From Neoluteolibacter marinus (GTDB lineage: Bacteria; Verrucomicrobiota; Verrucomicrobiia; Verrucomicrobiales; Akkermansiaceae): a stretch of DNA of 64,000 bases. The position numbers were made by a program, and so were the translations under genes. Numbering within the stretch: position 1 is the first letter of the stretch; every line of letters starts with the position of its first letter. The notes below the pieces were generated by a model that was given only the letters and a program-made list of their open reading frames with translations, was not told the origin of the DNA and searched no databases. Shown here in pieces: positions 1 to 7,640 of the stretch. Where the stretch lies: positions 1 through 64,000 of the forward strand of contig NZ_JACZFQ010000006.1 of assembly GCF_014904755.1 (NCBI RefSeq), written 5' to 3'.

Positions 1-297
1 CACCTTGAAATCGACGACAATGGTGAATCGGTTGGTGCGGGTCGGACTGCCGCCGCCGTTGGGTCCGATCGACTGGGTGACGATGAAATAGGCGTCGCGG
101 GCGACATCGGCGGCACCGTCCGAGGCGTCGAGGCCGGTGGTGGCGGTGATGCTGCCATTGAGGGTGAGGGCGCTGCCGCTGGCGGCCGCGGCGAGGTCGC
201 CGGCATTTCCGAAAGTCCACTCACCGACGAGATTGGCGGCACCGGCGTGGGACGAAAGGACGAGGGCGACGGAGGGAATCAGAAGGGAGTTTTTCAT
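1..297 (-). CDS. Exported LamG-like surface protein, 3' end outside window
   Basis: The reading frame starts with ATG at 297 on the minus strand and stays open to the left edge, so only the first 99 codons are visible. The N-terminus MKNSLLIPSVALVLSSHAGA is a clear signal peptide, with a basic start, a hydrophobic core and a small-residue cleavage site. After it comes NLVGEWTFGNAGDLAAAA, the usual opening of a concanavalin A/LamG-type jelly roll, and RTNRFTIVVDFKV matches a later strand of that fold. The neighbouring minus-strand gene is also exported. I infer a cell-surface or exported carbohydrate-binding type protein. The sorting signal and any catalytic domain lie outside the window. Confidence 0.75.
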   Translation of the reverse strand, partial: MKNSLLIPSVALVLSSHAGAANLVGEWTFGNAGDLAAAASGSALTLNGSITATTGLDASDGAADVARDAYFIVTQSIGPNGGGSPTRTNRFTIVVDFKV

Positions 298-336
298 CGA
301 TGGGGATTTTTCGGGTTCTAGCGGGTGCCCTGCGGG

Positions 337-1068
337 TCAACGGCGGCGCCGGATCAGGCCGAGGATGCCGATGGCCCCCAGCAGGGCGACGGAGGGTTCG
401 GGGACGGACTCGATCCGGATCGCGGAGATCCCGGCCTGGAAGCCCGACGAAGTGCCGCCGAGGTAGTCCATCTGGATGTTCAGGTTGGTGCCGGTGAACT
501 GATGCTCATGGCCGATGCCTGCCCAGAAGGCGGTGTTGGGCGACGCGCCGTGATGCGAGAGGGTGACGGTGTCGTCCGGCGTGAGGGTGCCGTCGTCGAA
601 GTGCACGTCCGCGGTGCTGTCGGTCATCAGGGTCTCCGCCCCGGCGGAACGGCCCGCGTAGTAGACGGTGACCTTGTAGCCCGAGTAGTCGCCGGCGGTG
701 AGCCAGGCACCGAGGTCGAGGTCGATGTTCACCGACAGGTTGGAGCCGGCACCGGTGCCGGAGGTGATGAGCTTGGCGCCGACCAGGGTCGCGTAGGGCT
801 GGCCGAGGGCGAGGTTCTGGTTCTGCTGGTAGTAGTCGGCGTAGCTGATGCCGCCGGTGACCGCGGCGAGGCTGATGGTGGCGGTGGTACCGGTGGTGGT
901 GCTGCCGGTCCTGACGTTCTGGAAAAGATCGGCGCCGAGGGCGGTCGCGTCCGCGGCGGACATGTCGTTGCCGGAGGCGCTGCTGAAATTCACCACAAGA
1001 ACCTGGGCCGCGGAGCCGGCGAGGGACGAGGTGAGGAGGAGGGCGGGAACGAGGAGGTTTTTCATCAT
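337..1068 (-). CDS. PEP-CTERM sorting domain protein
   Basis: This is a 243-residue exported protein. Residues 1-21 form a signal peptide (KNLLVPALLLTSSLAGSAA). The C-terminus has the complete PEP-CTERM tripartite signal: VPEPS, a hydrophobic stretch (VALLGAIGILGLI) and RRRR. In Verrucomicrobiota such signals direct export and processing by an exosortase. The middle, about residues 22-218, is rich in Thr, Ser, Gly and Asp with alternating hydrophobics, which suggests a beta-sandwich. I recognise no catalytic motif in it. It lies 39 bp upstream of the LamG protein on the same strand and is transcribed divergently from the XylR-like regulator at 1177, which might control it. The specific function is unknown. 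Confidence 0.88.
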   Translation of the reverse strand: MMKNLLVPALLLTSSLAGSAAQVLVVNFSSASGNDMSAADATALGADLFQNVRTGSTTTGTTATISLAAVTGGISYADYYQQNQNLALGQPYATLVGAKLITSGTGAGSNLSVNIDLDLGAWLTAGDYSGYKVTVYYAGRSAGAETLMTDSTADVHFDDGTLTPDDTVTLSHHGASPNTAFWAGIGHEHQFTGTNLNIQMDYLGGTSSGFQAGISAIRIESVPEPSVALLGAIGILGLIRRRR

Positions 1069-1100
1069 TTTTTGTCTTATCCGATTGCTTTAGGGTAGGA

Positions 1101-1108
1101 AACCGGTT
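1101..1108. promoter_or_regulatory. AACCGGTT palindrome in divergent intergenic region, candidate operator
   Basis: The 108-bp region between the PEP-CTERM gene (minus) and the XylR-like regulator (plus) contains the perfect 8-bp palindrome AACCGGTT, set in GGAAACCGGTTGAT. LacI/XylR-type sensors usually bind short palindromes, but here DNA binding is by the AraC domain, so the link is only positional. Confidence 0.25.
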
Positions 1109-1176
1109 GATCGGTGACAATGGCGGCAGCGCTAATAGGATTGGCATTTTCGCAATATGCCGGTAACGCTTTCGCC

Positions 1177-2382
1177 ATGAAGCCGGATTGGCAGAGTTCT
1201 CGGCCGCCGGGATTCCCGGGTCGGCGCTTCCGGGTGGGCGTGCGCTTGCCCGGCTGGACCACGGGCTACGGCCTGCGGATTTTCGAAGGACTCGCGGAGT
1301 TCCAGCGGCGAGACGGCAAGCTCGAACTGCACTTCGACCAACCGAGCGGCGGCGACCTGCCGCCCGAGGTCATCGACAAGAACTGGCATGGCGACGGCTT
1401 GATTGTCTTCCGCTATCGCGCCGGGGAAGCCGCCTCGTGGCGGGAGCGGGGAATCCCGGTGGTGAACATCAGCACCGAATTCCCCGGGGCGACGCCGGTC
1501 TTCCCGCGGGTGACCGTGGACAACCGGCAGGTGGGGCGGGCGGGAGCGGAGCACCTGGCGGCGCTCGGTTTACGCGACTTCGCCTATGTCCACGAGTCGA
1601 CGCGCCGCTATTCAAAGGAGCGCCTCGATGCTTTTCGTGAAGCGGTGGAGCGGCTCGGCGGGCGCTGCCACGTGATCAAGTCGCCGGCCTCGTCGTTCCC
1701 GATCCCGGTGCGCCCGGAGATGGTGGAACGCGGCTTGCTCGGGCCCCTGTCGAAGTTGCCGCGGCCCTGCGGCGTCCTCGCCAAGGATGACATCGCGGCG
1801 GTGTCCACGATGCGGGCGATGAAGAAGCTGGGGATCGCCTGTCCCGAGGAAATGCCCTTGCTGGGGATCTCGGACGACATCGTGTTCTGCCACATGATGG
1901 ATCCCGAGATTTCCAGCATCCCGTTTCCCGGGGCACGCCTGGGCTATCAGGCGGCGGTGCTGTTAGGGAGGATGATGTCCGGCGAGGAGATCCCCGGGGA
2001 TTTCCGGATCGAGGTCGAGCCGGGCCCGGTGATGTCGCGTGAATCGACCGGCCGCGTGGTGCTTTCGGATGAACTGGTGACCCGCGCCCTCGACCACCTG
2101 CGGGGAAAGATCCACCGGCGGGTGGTGAAGGTTTCCGAGCTGGCGGCCCAGGTGGGAGTGTCGAAGGAGTTGTTGCGGCAGCGGTTCCAAGCGGCGCTCG
2201 GCCGCTCGCCGAAGCAAGAAATCGAGCGGCTGCGGGGCCGCCATGTCAGCGAGCGGCTGCGCAACAGCGACCTCACCCTGGAAGCGCTGGCCGAGGAATG
2301 CGGATTTGCCGGCGGCGCCGAGGTTTGCCGCTTCGTGAAGCGGCTGACCGGGAAAACGCCGGGAGAGATCCGCCGCGGATAA
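1177..2382 (+). CDS. XylR-like transcriptional regulator (LacI-type sensor plus AraC HTH)
   Basis: The chosen ATG at 1177 gives 401 residues; an in-frame upstream start at 1114 adds an unconvincing leader. Residues about 16-280 match a LacI/GalR-type periplasmic-binding-protein-like sensor: RVGVRLPGW opens the first strand, FPRVTVDNRQVGRAGAEHL is the typical VxxDN segment, and GVLAKDDIAA and PLLGISDDIVFC are the usual effector-domain strands. Residues about 300-400 are an AraC/XylS double helix-turn-helix, with VSELAAQVGVSKELLRQRF, GRSPKQEIERLR and LEALAEECGF. This sensor plus AraC layout is the XylR family, common in Verrucomicrobiota and usually controlling sugar use. It is a paralogue of the convergent gene at 2396-3571. 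The target is probably the divergent PEP-CTERM gene or itself; the ligand is unknown. Confidence 0.9.
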   Translation: MKPDWQSSRPPGFPGRRFRVGVRLPGWTTGYGLRIFEGLAEFQRRDGKLELHFDQPSGGDLPPEVIDKNWHGDGLIVFRYRAGEAASWRERGIPVVNISTEFPGATPVFPRVTVDNRQVGRAGAEHLAALGLRDFAYVHESTRRYSKERLDAFREAVERLGGRCHVIKSPASSFPIPVRPEMVERGLLGPLSKLPRPCGVLAKDDIAAVSTMRAMKKLGIACPEEMPLLGISDDIVFCHMMDPEISSIPFPGARLGYQAAVLLGRMMSGEEIPGDFRIEVEPGPVMSRESTGRVVLSDELVTRALDHLRGKIHRRVVKVSELAAQVGVSKELLRQRFQAALGRSPKQEIERLRGRHVSERLRNSDLTLEALAEECGFAGGAEVCRFVKRLTGKTPGEIRRG

Positions 2383-2395
2383 GCCGGCGTGATCC

Positions 2396-3571
2396 TCAGC
2401 GGCGACGCCACTCGCCGGCGGTGCAGCCCTTGACGCGCTTGAAGAAGCGGCAGAGATCGTCGCTGCCGCCGAAACCACATGCTTCGGCGATCTGTTCGAG
2501 CGGTTCCACGCCGCGGCGAAGCTGCTCGCCGATGTGCTCGGCGCGCAGCCGGTCGATTTCTTGTTTCGGGGAGCGGCCGAGGGTTTCCTGGAAGCGCAGC
2601 CGAAGGGATTCGCGCGGGACGCCGGCGAGCCGGGCGAGGTCGCCGGCGGCGACGGTGCCGGTCTTGATCCGTTCGCCGATCGTGGCGATGGCGCGGGTGA
2701 CGACCGGGTCGGGGTATTCCACCCGGCCGGTCGATTCGCGGCGGACGATCCCCCGCGGCGGGATCTGGATTCTTTCCCGCGCGTCGATTCTTTCCCCGCC
2801 CATCTGGCGGTCGAGCAGCCGGGCCGCCTCGTGGCCGACCGCGCGGCCCGGGAAGCGGATGCTCGACAGCGGCGGGGTGGTGGCGAGGCAGTAAACGATG
2901 TCGTCCGCGACGCCGAGGACCGGGACGTCTTCCGGCACCCGCCGTCCCGCCTGGCGCAGCGCGCGGATGGCGACGACCGCGGCGATGTCGTCCTTGGCGA
3001 ACAGGCCACAGGGGGGCTTCAGCGCGGACAAGCGGTGGCAGGCCATCCGATGGAACTGGTTCGCGCGCTGCGACGGTTTGAAGGTCGACGCGGGGATGTC
3101 GATGACCTCGACCCCGAAGCCGGCCGCCGCGAGGCGGTCGCGGAATCCCGCGAGCCGTTCGGCGGCATAGAAGCGGTTGGAGTCGTGAAGGTAAGCGAAG
3201 TTCCGGAGGCCCATGGCGAGCAGGTGGTCGGCCGCCATCTCGCCGGCCCGCCGGTTGTCGAGGGTGACCCGCGGGAAACCGGCGGTGCCCGGGATCTGCT
3301 CGGTGCTCAGGTTCACCCCCGGGATGCCGAGTTTTTTCCAGGCCGCGAGCTCGTCGGCACGCGGCCGGAAGACCAGCAGGCCGTCGCCCTTCCAGCCGCG
3401 GCTGATCCGGACCGGGGGCAGATCGCCGCCGCTCGGCTGCTCGAACTCGAGGGTCATCGGGTGGCCGGAGCGGATGTAGTCGAGGATCCCGCCGAACAAG
3501 CGGTAGCCGAAGCCCTGGGCCCAATCGGCCATCCTCACGCCCACGCGCCGCTGCTGGAGATCCGGGTCCAC
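2396..3571 (-). CDS. XylR-like transcriptional regulator, paralogue of the 1177-2382 gene
   Basis: This 391-residue regulator has the same architecture as its neighbour: a LacI-type sensor (RRVGVRMADWAQGFGYRLFG, FPRVTLDNRRAGEMAADHL, GLFAKDDIAAV, VLGVADDIVYC) followed by an AraC-type DNA-binding region (ARLAGVPRESLRLRF, GRSPKQEIDRLR, LEQIAEACGFGG). The two proteins can be aligned by eye over their whole length, so they are paralogues. The genes are convergent and their stop codons are separated by only 13 bp. This copy is divergent from the phosphoesterase/oxidoreductase pair at 3683-6740, and a 10-bp inverted repeat lies in that shared upstream region, so it plausibly regulates that pair. That is inferred from position only. 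Confidence 0.9.
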   Translation of the reverse strand: MDPDLQQRRVGVRMADWAQGFGYRLFGGILDYIRSGHPMTLEFEQPSGGDLPPVRISRGWKGDGLLVFRPRADELAAWKKLGIPGVNLSTEQIPGTAGFPRVTLDNRRAGEMAADHLLAMGLRNFAYLHDSNRFYAAERLAGFRDRLAAAGFGVEVIDIPASTFKPSQRANQFHRMACHRLSALKPPCGLFAKDDIAAVVAIRALRQAGRRVPEDVPVLGVADDIVYCLATTPPLSSIRFPGRAVGHEAARLLDRQMGGERIDARERIQIPPRGIVRRESTGRVEYPDPVVTRAIATIGERIKTGTVAAGDLARLAGVPRESLRLRFQETLGRSPKQEIDRLRAEHIGEQLRRGVEPLEQIAEACGFGGSDDLCRFFKRVKGCTAGEWRRR

Positions 3572-3591
3572 GGCGGATCCCTGCCGGGATT

Positions 3592-3624
3592 GGCAATTTC
3601 GTCAATTCAAAAGGCGAAACTGCC
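3592..3624. promoter_or_regulatory. Imperfect 10-bp inverted repeat, candidate operator
   Basis: GGCAATTTCG (3592-3601) and CGAAACTGCC (3615-3624) form an inverted repeat with 9 of 10 positions matching and a 13-bp spacer. It lies in the 111-bp region between the minus-strand XylR-like regulator and the plus-strand phosphoesterase, where a site controlling both would be expected. Confidence 0.35.
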
Positions 3625-3682
3625 GTTGCGGGAGGCCGCCGCCGGGGCTCAGGATAAAACCGCCCGTCGAACCTTCCCGCCC

Positions 3683-5590
3683 ATGCATCCGGCCGCCATC
3701 CCCACCGTTGCCCTCTCGCTCCTGCTCACCTTCGCCGCCGGCGCGCATCCCGGCGGTCCGTCGCCGGTGCTGGCCTACGATTTCAGCCGTGGCGACGTGG
3801 TGAAACGGGACGACGGCAGCCTGTTCCTCGAGGGGCGTCATGGACCGGCATTCCGCTTCGGCGAGGCACCCGTCGACGGGGGCGACGACCGTCCCGGCCT
3901 GCGCTTCGCCGGCCGGGTGGCGGGCCTTTCGGCGGACGCCGCGGGGATCACGCTGCCGGTCCGCGATTTCACCGTGGCCGCCTGGTGCTCGGTGGACGTA
4001 CCGAAGCGCTACGGCGGGATCCTGTCCGCGGTGGAGGACAACGGGACTGCCGAGAAGGGGCTGGTGCTCGGCTACGACGAGAGCCGCTTCACCGTTTCGC
4101 TCGCGACCCGGGGCGCGGACGACGGCGACGGGAAAATCACCACCTTGCGCGCTTCGACGCCGTACCAGGCGGGGAAGCTGCACCAGGTGGTGGCCACCTA
4201 TGACGGGACGACCTTGGCTCTCTATCAGGACGGCGAGCAGGTGGGGACCACCACCGAACAAAGCGGCGACATCCTCTGGCCGGATGCCCCGCTGCTGACG
4301 CTCGCGGCCTACCGCGACTCCAACGAGAACTTCCCGCACGCCGGGCGGATCGCGGGGGTCCGGCTCTACGACACCTGCGCGAAGCCCGGGTGGGTGGCGC
4401 ACGACCTCGAGCACGGCGAGGCCTTGCGCCAGTTGCCCGCCGACGGCCCCGCGCCGGTGACGCCGGAACTGGTGGTGGCACCCTATTTGCAGTGGATCAC
4501 CCGGAACGAGGCGACCGTCCGCTGGGAGACGAATTTCCCGTGCAAGGGCGAACTGCACTGGGGCGAAAGCGCGGACTGCGGGAGCGTGGCGACCGAGGCC
4601 GAGGCGCGCACCTATCACGAGGTGACCCTCGGCAGCCTCGAGCCCGAGATGCTCTACTACTACCGGACCCGTTCCACCGCGGACGGCGAGGCGGTCGTCG
4701 CGGACCGGCGGGGCACGGTGGTCGAATCGCCCGTCTCGACCCTGCAGACGGCGAACCGGGAGGAAACGCCGTTCGGCTTCGTGGTGCTTTCGGACACCCA
4801 GCGCCAGGACCAGGTCGCGGGCAAGCTGGCACTCGCGGCGTGGGGGCTGCGCCCCAACTTCGTGGTAGTGGCGGGCGATCTCGTGGATGCCGGCAATTCC
4901 AAACAACAGTGGACCGGGCAATTCTTTGCGTCGATGAAGCCGTTGATCGAGCGGGTCCCGCTCTATCCGGTCCTGGGCAACCACGAATACGACACGCATT
5001 TCTACTATGACTACATGAGCCTGCCGGAGCCGGAGTACCACTACACCTTCACCTTCGGCAACGCGCAGTTCTTCATGCTGGACACCAACCGCGACGTCGG
5101 TCCGGGGAGCGGGCAGTACCACTGGCTCGACCAGCAGCTGGCGGCGAGCACGGCGCGGTGGAAGATCTGCATCCACCACCAGCCGCCGTTTTCCTCCGAC
5201 GACGACTACGGCAACGATTGGAAGACGCCGCTCCGCAAGGCCACGCTCGGCGACCGCAAGGCCAAGCCGCTGGTGGAACTCTACGACAAGCACGGAGTGG
5301 ACATCGTGTGGTCGGGCCACGTCCACAGCTACGAGAGGACCTGGCCGATCCGCGACGGGCGGCCGGTGGAGAAGGGCGGGTCGATCTACATGGTCACCGG
5401 CGGCGCGGGCGGGCCGCTGGAGCTGGCAGGGCCCTACCGGCCGGGTTTCCAGCGCCATGTGAAGCACGGGCACCACTTCTGTTACGTGACGGTGAACGGG
5501 GGCGAGCTCTCGATCCAGGCCTACGACCTTGAGGGGCGGATGTTCGACCAGTTGACCTTGACCAAGAGCGCGGACGACGGCGGACATTGA
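3683..5590 (+). CDS. Exported LamG/purple-acid-phosphatase-like metallophosphoesterase
   Basis: The ATG at 3683 gives 635 residues with a signal peptide (HPAAIPTVALSLLLTFAAGA). The same frame extends far upstream, but that part lies opposite the regulator gene and is spurious. Residues about 30-235 are a LamG/concanavalin-like domain (FTVAAWCSVD, GRIAGVRLYD). Residues about 250-350 match the fibronectin-like N-terminal domain of purple acid phosphatases (VAPYLQWITRNEATVRWETN, YYYRTRS). Residues about 358-615 are a calcineurin-type phosphoesterase with its metal-ligand blocks in order: VLSDTQ, GDLVD, GNHEYD, IHHQPPF and GHVHSYERTW. It probably hydrolyses phosphate esters outside the cytoplasm. 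It lies 7 bp before the FAD oxidoreductase gene, so the two are likely an operon. Confidence 0.9.
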   Translation: MHPAAIPTVALSLLLTFAAGAHPGGPSPVLAYDFSRGDVVKRDDGSLFLEGRHGPAFRFGEAPVDGGDDRPGLRFAGRVAGLSADAAGITLPVRDFTVAAWCSVDVPKRYGGILSAVEDNGTAEKGLVLGYDESRFTVSLATRGADDGDGKITTLRASTPYQAGKLHQVVATYDGTTLALYQDGEQVGTTTEQSGDILWPDAPLLTLAAYRDSNENFPHAGRIAGVRLYDTCAKPGWVAHDLEHGEALRQLPADGPAPVTPELVVAPYLQWITRNEATVRWETNFPCKGELHWGESADCGSVATEAEARTYHEVTLGSLEPEMLYYYRTRSTADGEAVVADRRGTVVESPVSTLQTANREETPFGFVVLSDTQRQDQVAGKLALAAWGLRPNFVVVAGDLVDAGNSKQQWTGQFFASMKPLIERVPLYPVLGNHEYDTHFYYDYMSLPEPEYHYTFTFGNAQFFMLDTNRDVGPGSGQYHWLDQQLAASTARWKICIHHQPPFSSDDDYGNDWKTPLRKATLGDRKAKPLVELYDKHGVDIVWSGHVHSYERTWPIRDGRPVEKGGSIYMVTGGAGGPLELAGPYRPGFQRHVKHGHHFCYVTVNGGELSIQAYDLEGRMFDQLTLTKSADDGGH

Positions 5591-5597
5591 GGACATC

Positions 5598-6740
5598 ATG
5601 AAGCAAAGCGGCAGACGGATCGCGGTGGTGGGGGCGGGCATCTCGGGATTGGCCCACGCCTGGATGGCGGCGCGCGGCGGGGCGCGGGTGACGGTGTTCG
5701 AGCGCAGCGACAAGGCGCGTGGCGCGTCGGTGCGGAATTTCGGGATGGTCTGGCCGGTGGGCCAGCCGGCCGGTCTTCATCCGGTCGCGCTGCGCAGCCG
5801 GGAGCTGTGGCTGGAGCTGGCTGCGGCGACCGGCATCCATGCCCAGCCGGTCGGGTCGGTGCATGTGGTCGACCGGGACGACGAGGTGGCGGTGCTTGAG
5901 GAGTTCGCGCGGATCGGTCCGGAGCTCGGCTACGGGTGCGAGATGTGGTTGCCGGCCCAGGTCGAGGCCCGCTGCCGGGGCGTGCGCCGGGGGGCGGCCA
6001 AGGCAGGGCTCTACAGTCCGCGGGAAGTCAACGTCGACCCGCGCGAGGCGATCGCGGTCCTGCCCGCGTTCCTGCGCGAGCGGCACGCGGTGGTGTTCCG
6101 CTGGCGAACGCCCGTGGTGGAGGCCGGGGAAGGCTACCTGCGCACCTCGGCGGGCGAACGGCTGGCATTCGATGAGATCCTCATCTGTTCCGGACACGAC
6201 CTCGAATCGCTGTTCCCGGAAGAGTTCGCCGCGGCGCCGCTGAAGCCCTGCAAGCTGCAGATGCTGCGGACCGTGCCCCAGCCGAAGGGCTGGGAGCTGG
6301 GGCCGATGCTCGCCAGCGGGCTCACGCTCCGCCATTACGCGAACTTCGAGGTCTGCCCGAGCCTCGCCGCGGTGAAGGAACGCATCGCCCGCGAGTCGCC
6401 GGAACTCGACCGCCACGGGATCCACGTGATGGCTTCGCAGGATCGCGGCGGCGGGATCGTCCTCGGCGACTCGCACGAGTACGGCGACGACATCGAGATC
6501 TTCGACAAGGCGGAGATCGACGACCTGATGCTGCGCGAGCTGCGGCGTTTGTTCGACTTCCCCGACTGGACGATCGCCGAACGCTGGCACGGGATCTATG
6601 CGAAGAACCCGGAGGGCGCCGAGTTCCGCCAGCAGCCGCTGCCGGGCGTGCATCTCCTCACCGGCCTCGGCGGCTCGGGGATGACGATGTCCTTCGGCCT
6701 GGCCGAGCGCTGGTTCTCGGGGAGTGATGCGGCCCTTTGA
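5598..6740 (+). CDS. FAD-dependent oxidoreductase, TIGR03364-like (DadA-type fold)
   Basis: This 380-residue protein has an N-terminal FAD-binding Rossmann motif (VVGAGISGLAHAW, with the acidic end VTVFERS) and the DAO fold, including SVRNFGMVWP, DPREAIAVLP and the C-terminal LTGLGGSGMTMSFGLAE. The NFGMVWPVGQP block and the overall length match the TIGR03364 group. That group has been proposed to deaminate aminophosphonates oxidatively because it occurs near phosphonatase-like genes. Here the partner is a phosphoesterase 7 bp upstream, not a phosphonatase, so the substrate stays open: an aminophosphonate or another secondary amine. A GAGG element lies just before the ATG. No transporter for such a substrate is seen nearby. 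Confidence 0.85.
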   Translation: MKQSGRRIAVVGAGISGLAHAWMAARGGARVTVFERSDKARGASVRNFGMVWPVGQPAGLHPVALRSRELWLELAAATGIHAQPVGSVHVVDRDDEVAVLEEFARIGPELGYGCEMWLPAQVEARCRGVRRGAAKAGLYSPREVNVDPREAIAVLPAFLRERHAVVFRWRTPVVEAGEGYLRTSAGERLAFDEILICSGHDLESLFPEEFAAAPLKPCKLQMLRTVPQPKGWELGPMLASGLTLRHYANFEVCPSLAAVKERIARESPELDRHGIHVMASQDRGGGIVLGDSHEYGDDIEIFDKAEIDDLMLRELRRLFDFPDWTIAERWHGIYAKNPEGAEFRQQPLPGVHLLTGLGGSGMTMSFGLAERWFSGSDAAL

Positions 6741-6750
6741 GCGGTCCGGA

Positions 6751-6888
6751 TCACAGCCCGAGTTCCTGGCGCAGGGCTTCGAAGAGCAGGTCGCAGGGCG
6801 CGGGCGTCACCAGCTTCTTGGGGCGCGGCTTGACCGCGGAGCGGGCGGACGATGGACGCGGCTTGGCTTTGACAGGTTTGGCTTTCAC
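6751..6888 (-). CDS. Possible 45-residue basic protein overlapping the upstream membrane gene
   Basis: A GTG codon at 6888-6886 overlaps the TGA stop of the upstream membrane-protein gene (sequence GTGA) and opens a 45-codon frame ending at 6751. The product would be MKAKPVKAKPRP, a Lys/Pro/Ala-rich basic segment, followed by a helical tail CDLLFEALRQELGL. The upstream pair of genes in this operon also overlap by 4 bp, which makes translational coupling believable. There is no homology I can recall, and an artefact or a decayed C-terminal extension of the 251-residue protein is possible. It lies in the gap before the convergent FAD oxidoreductase gene. Confidence 0.35.
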   Translation of the reverse strand: MKAKPVKAKPRPSSARSAVKPRPKKLVTPAPCDLLFEALRQELGL

Positions 6889-7640
6889 CGGGTGGCCGGG
6901 GTCTCGGGTTGGGCGGAGGACGTGGGCAGTTCATCACTGGCCGACTCGATCCAATGCTGGACGAAGAACCTCTTTTCATCGGTCAGGAATCGATCGGAGC
7001 GGCCGAGGATGGGACGCAGCGAGGTACTCATTTGCAGGGTCACGACCAGGAAGATGCAGCTCCACACGGTGAAGGGTCCTTTCGAGGTGGCGCCGGTGGC
7101 GACCACGGCGTCGCGCAGGAAGCGGAAGGCAAAGGCCAGGGCGACGAACCACGGGATCAGGGTGAGGAAGCCCATGAAGCCGAACGAGTTGGTCGCCTGG
7201 GTGAAGATCCACACCGCGGGGGCGAAGCCGAGCAGCAGCAGTCCGGCGAGCGCGAGCATGCCGGTCATGGCGGCGGCCAGCTGGCTCGCGCCCGCTTGCG
7301 AACCGGCGAGGCAGGAGAAGATGTAGAGGCTGGGGAAACAAATCACCGACGCGACCAGCAGGCCGGTGGTGATCTTGAGCGGGGCCGCCCACAGTTGCTC
7401 GTGCATGGCAAAGCTGCCGAGCACCGTGCCGAAGATCAGCAGGGAGGCCACGGCGATGCCGAGGAGCGGCAGGAGGGCGCCGTGACCCGGTGATGCCAGC
7501 CGGCCGACGAGGGCCTTGGGGCTGCGCAGGAGGGCCTCGAACAAGGCGCGGAAGTCGAGGATTTCCGGAATCTCCGGTTCGACCCGCGGCGCGGGGGGCT
7601 CCGGAAGGAAGGGCGGGGTTGGCGGGGTATCGGTGGTCAT
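6885..7640 (-). CDS. Multi-pass membrane protein of unknown function, 251 residues
   Basis: The protein starts with a cytosolic Pro/Glu-rich segment (residues 1-28) and an amphipathic stretch (LDFRALFEALLRSPKALV). About four to five membrane helices follow (LLPLLGIAVASLLIFGTVLG, ITTGLLVASVICFPSLYIF, LAAAMTGMLALAGLLLLGFA, GFLTLIPWFVALAFAFRFL, VWSCIFLVVTL). The C-terminus, about 50 residues, is polar. The layout resembles Yip1/Yip1-like integral membrane proteins, but I see no diagnostic motif. Its start overlaps the stop of the 257-residue membrane gene by 4 bp, so the two are translationally coupled and their products probably work together. A 45-codon ORF overlaps its own stop. Confidence 0.8.
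   Translation of the reverse strand: MTTDTPPTPPFLPEPPAPRVEPEIPEILDFRALFEALLRSPKALVGRLASPGHGALLPLLGIAVASLLIFGTVLGSFAMHEQLWAAPLKITTGLLVASVICFPSLYIFSCLAGSQAGASQLAAAMTGMLALAGLLLLGFAPAVWIFTQATNSFGFMGFLTLIPWFVALAFAFRFLRDAVVATGATSKGPFTVWSCIFLVVTLQMSTSLRPILGRSDRFLTDEKRFFVQHWIESASDELPTSSAQPETPATR

Noticed and set aside
2534-3682. Upstream extension of the metallophosphoesterase frame
   Set aside because: This part lies opposite the second XylR-like regulator. The ATG at 3683 begins a proper signal peptide.
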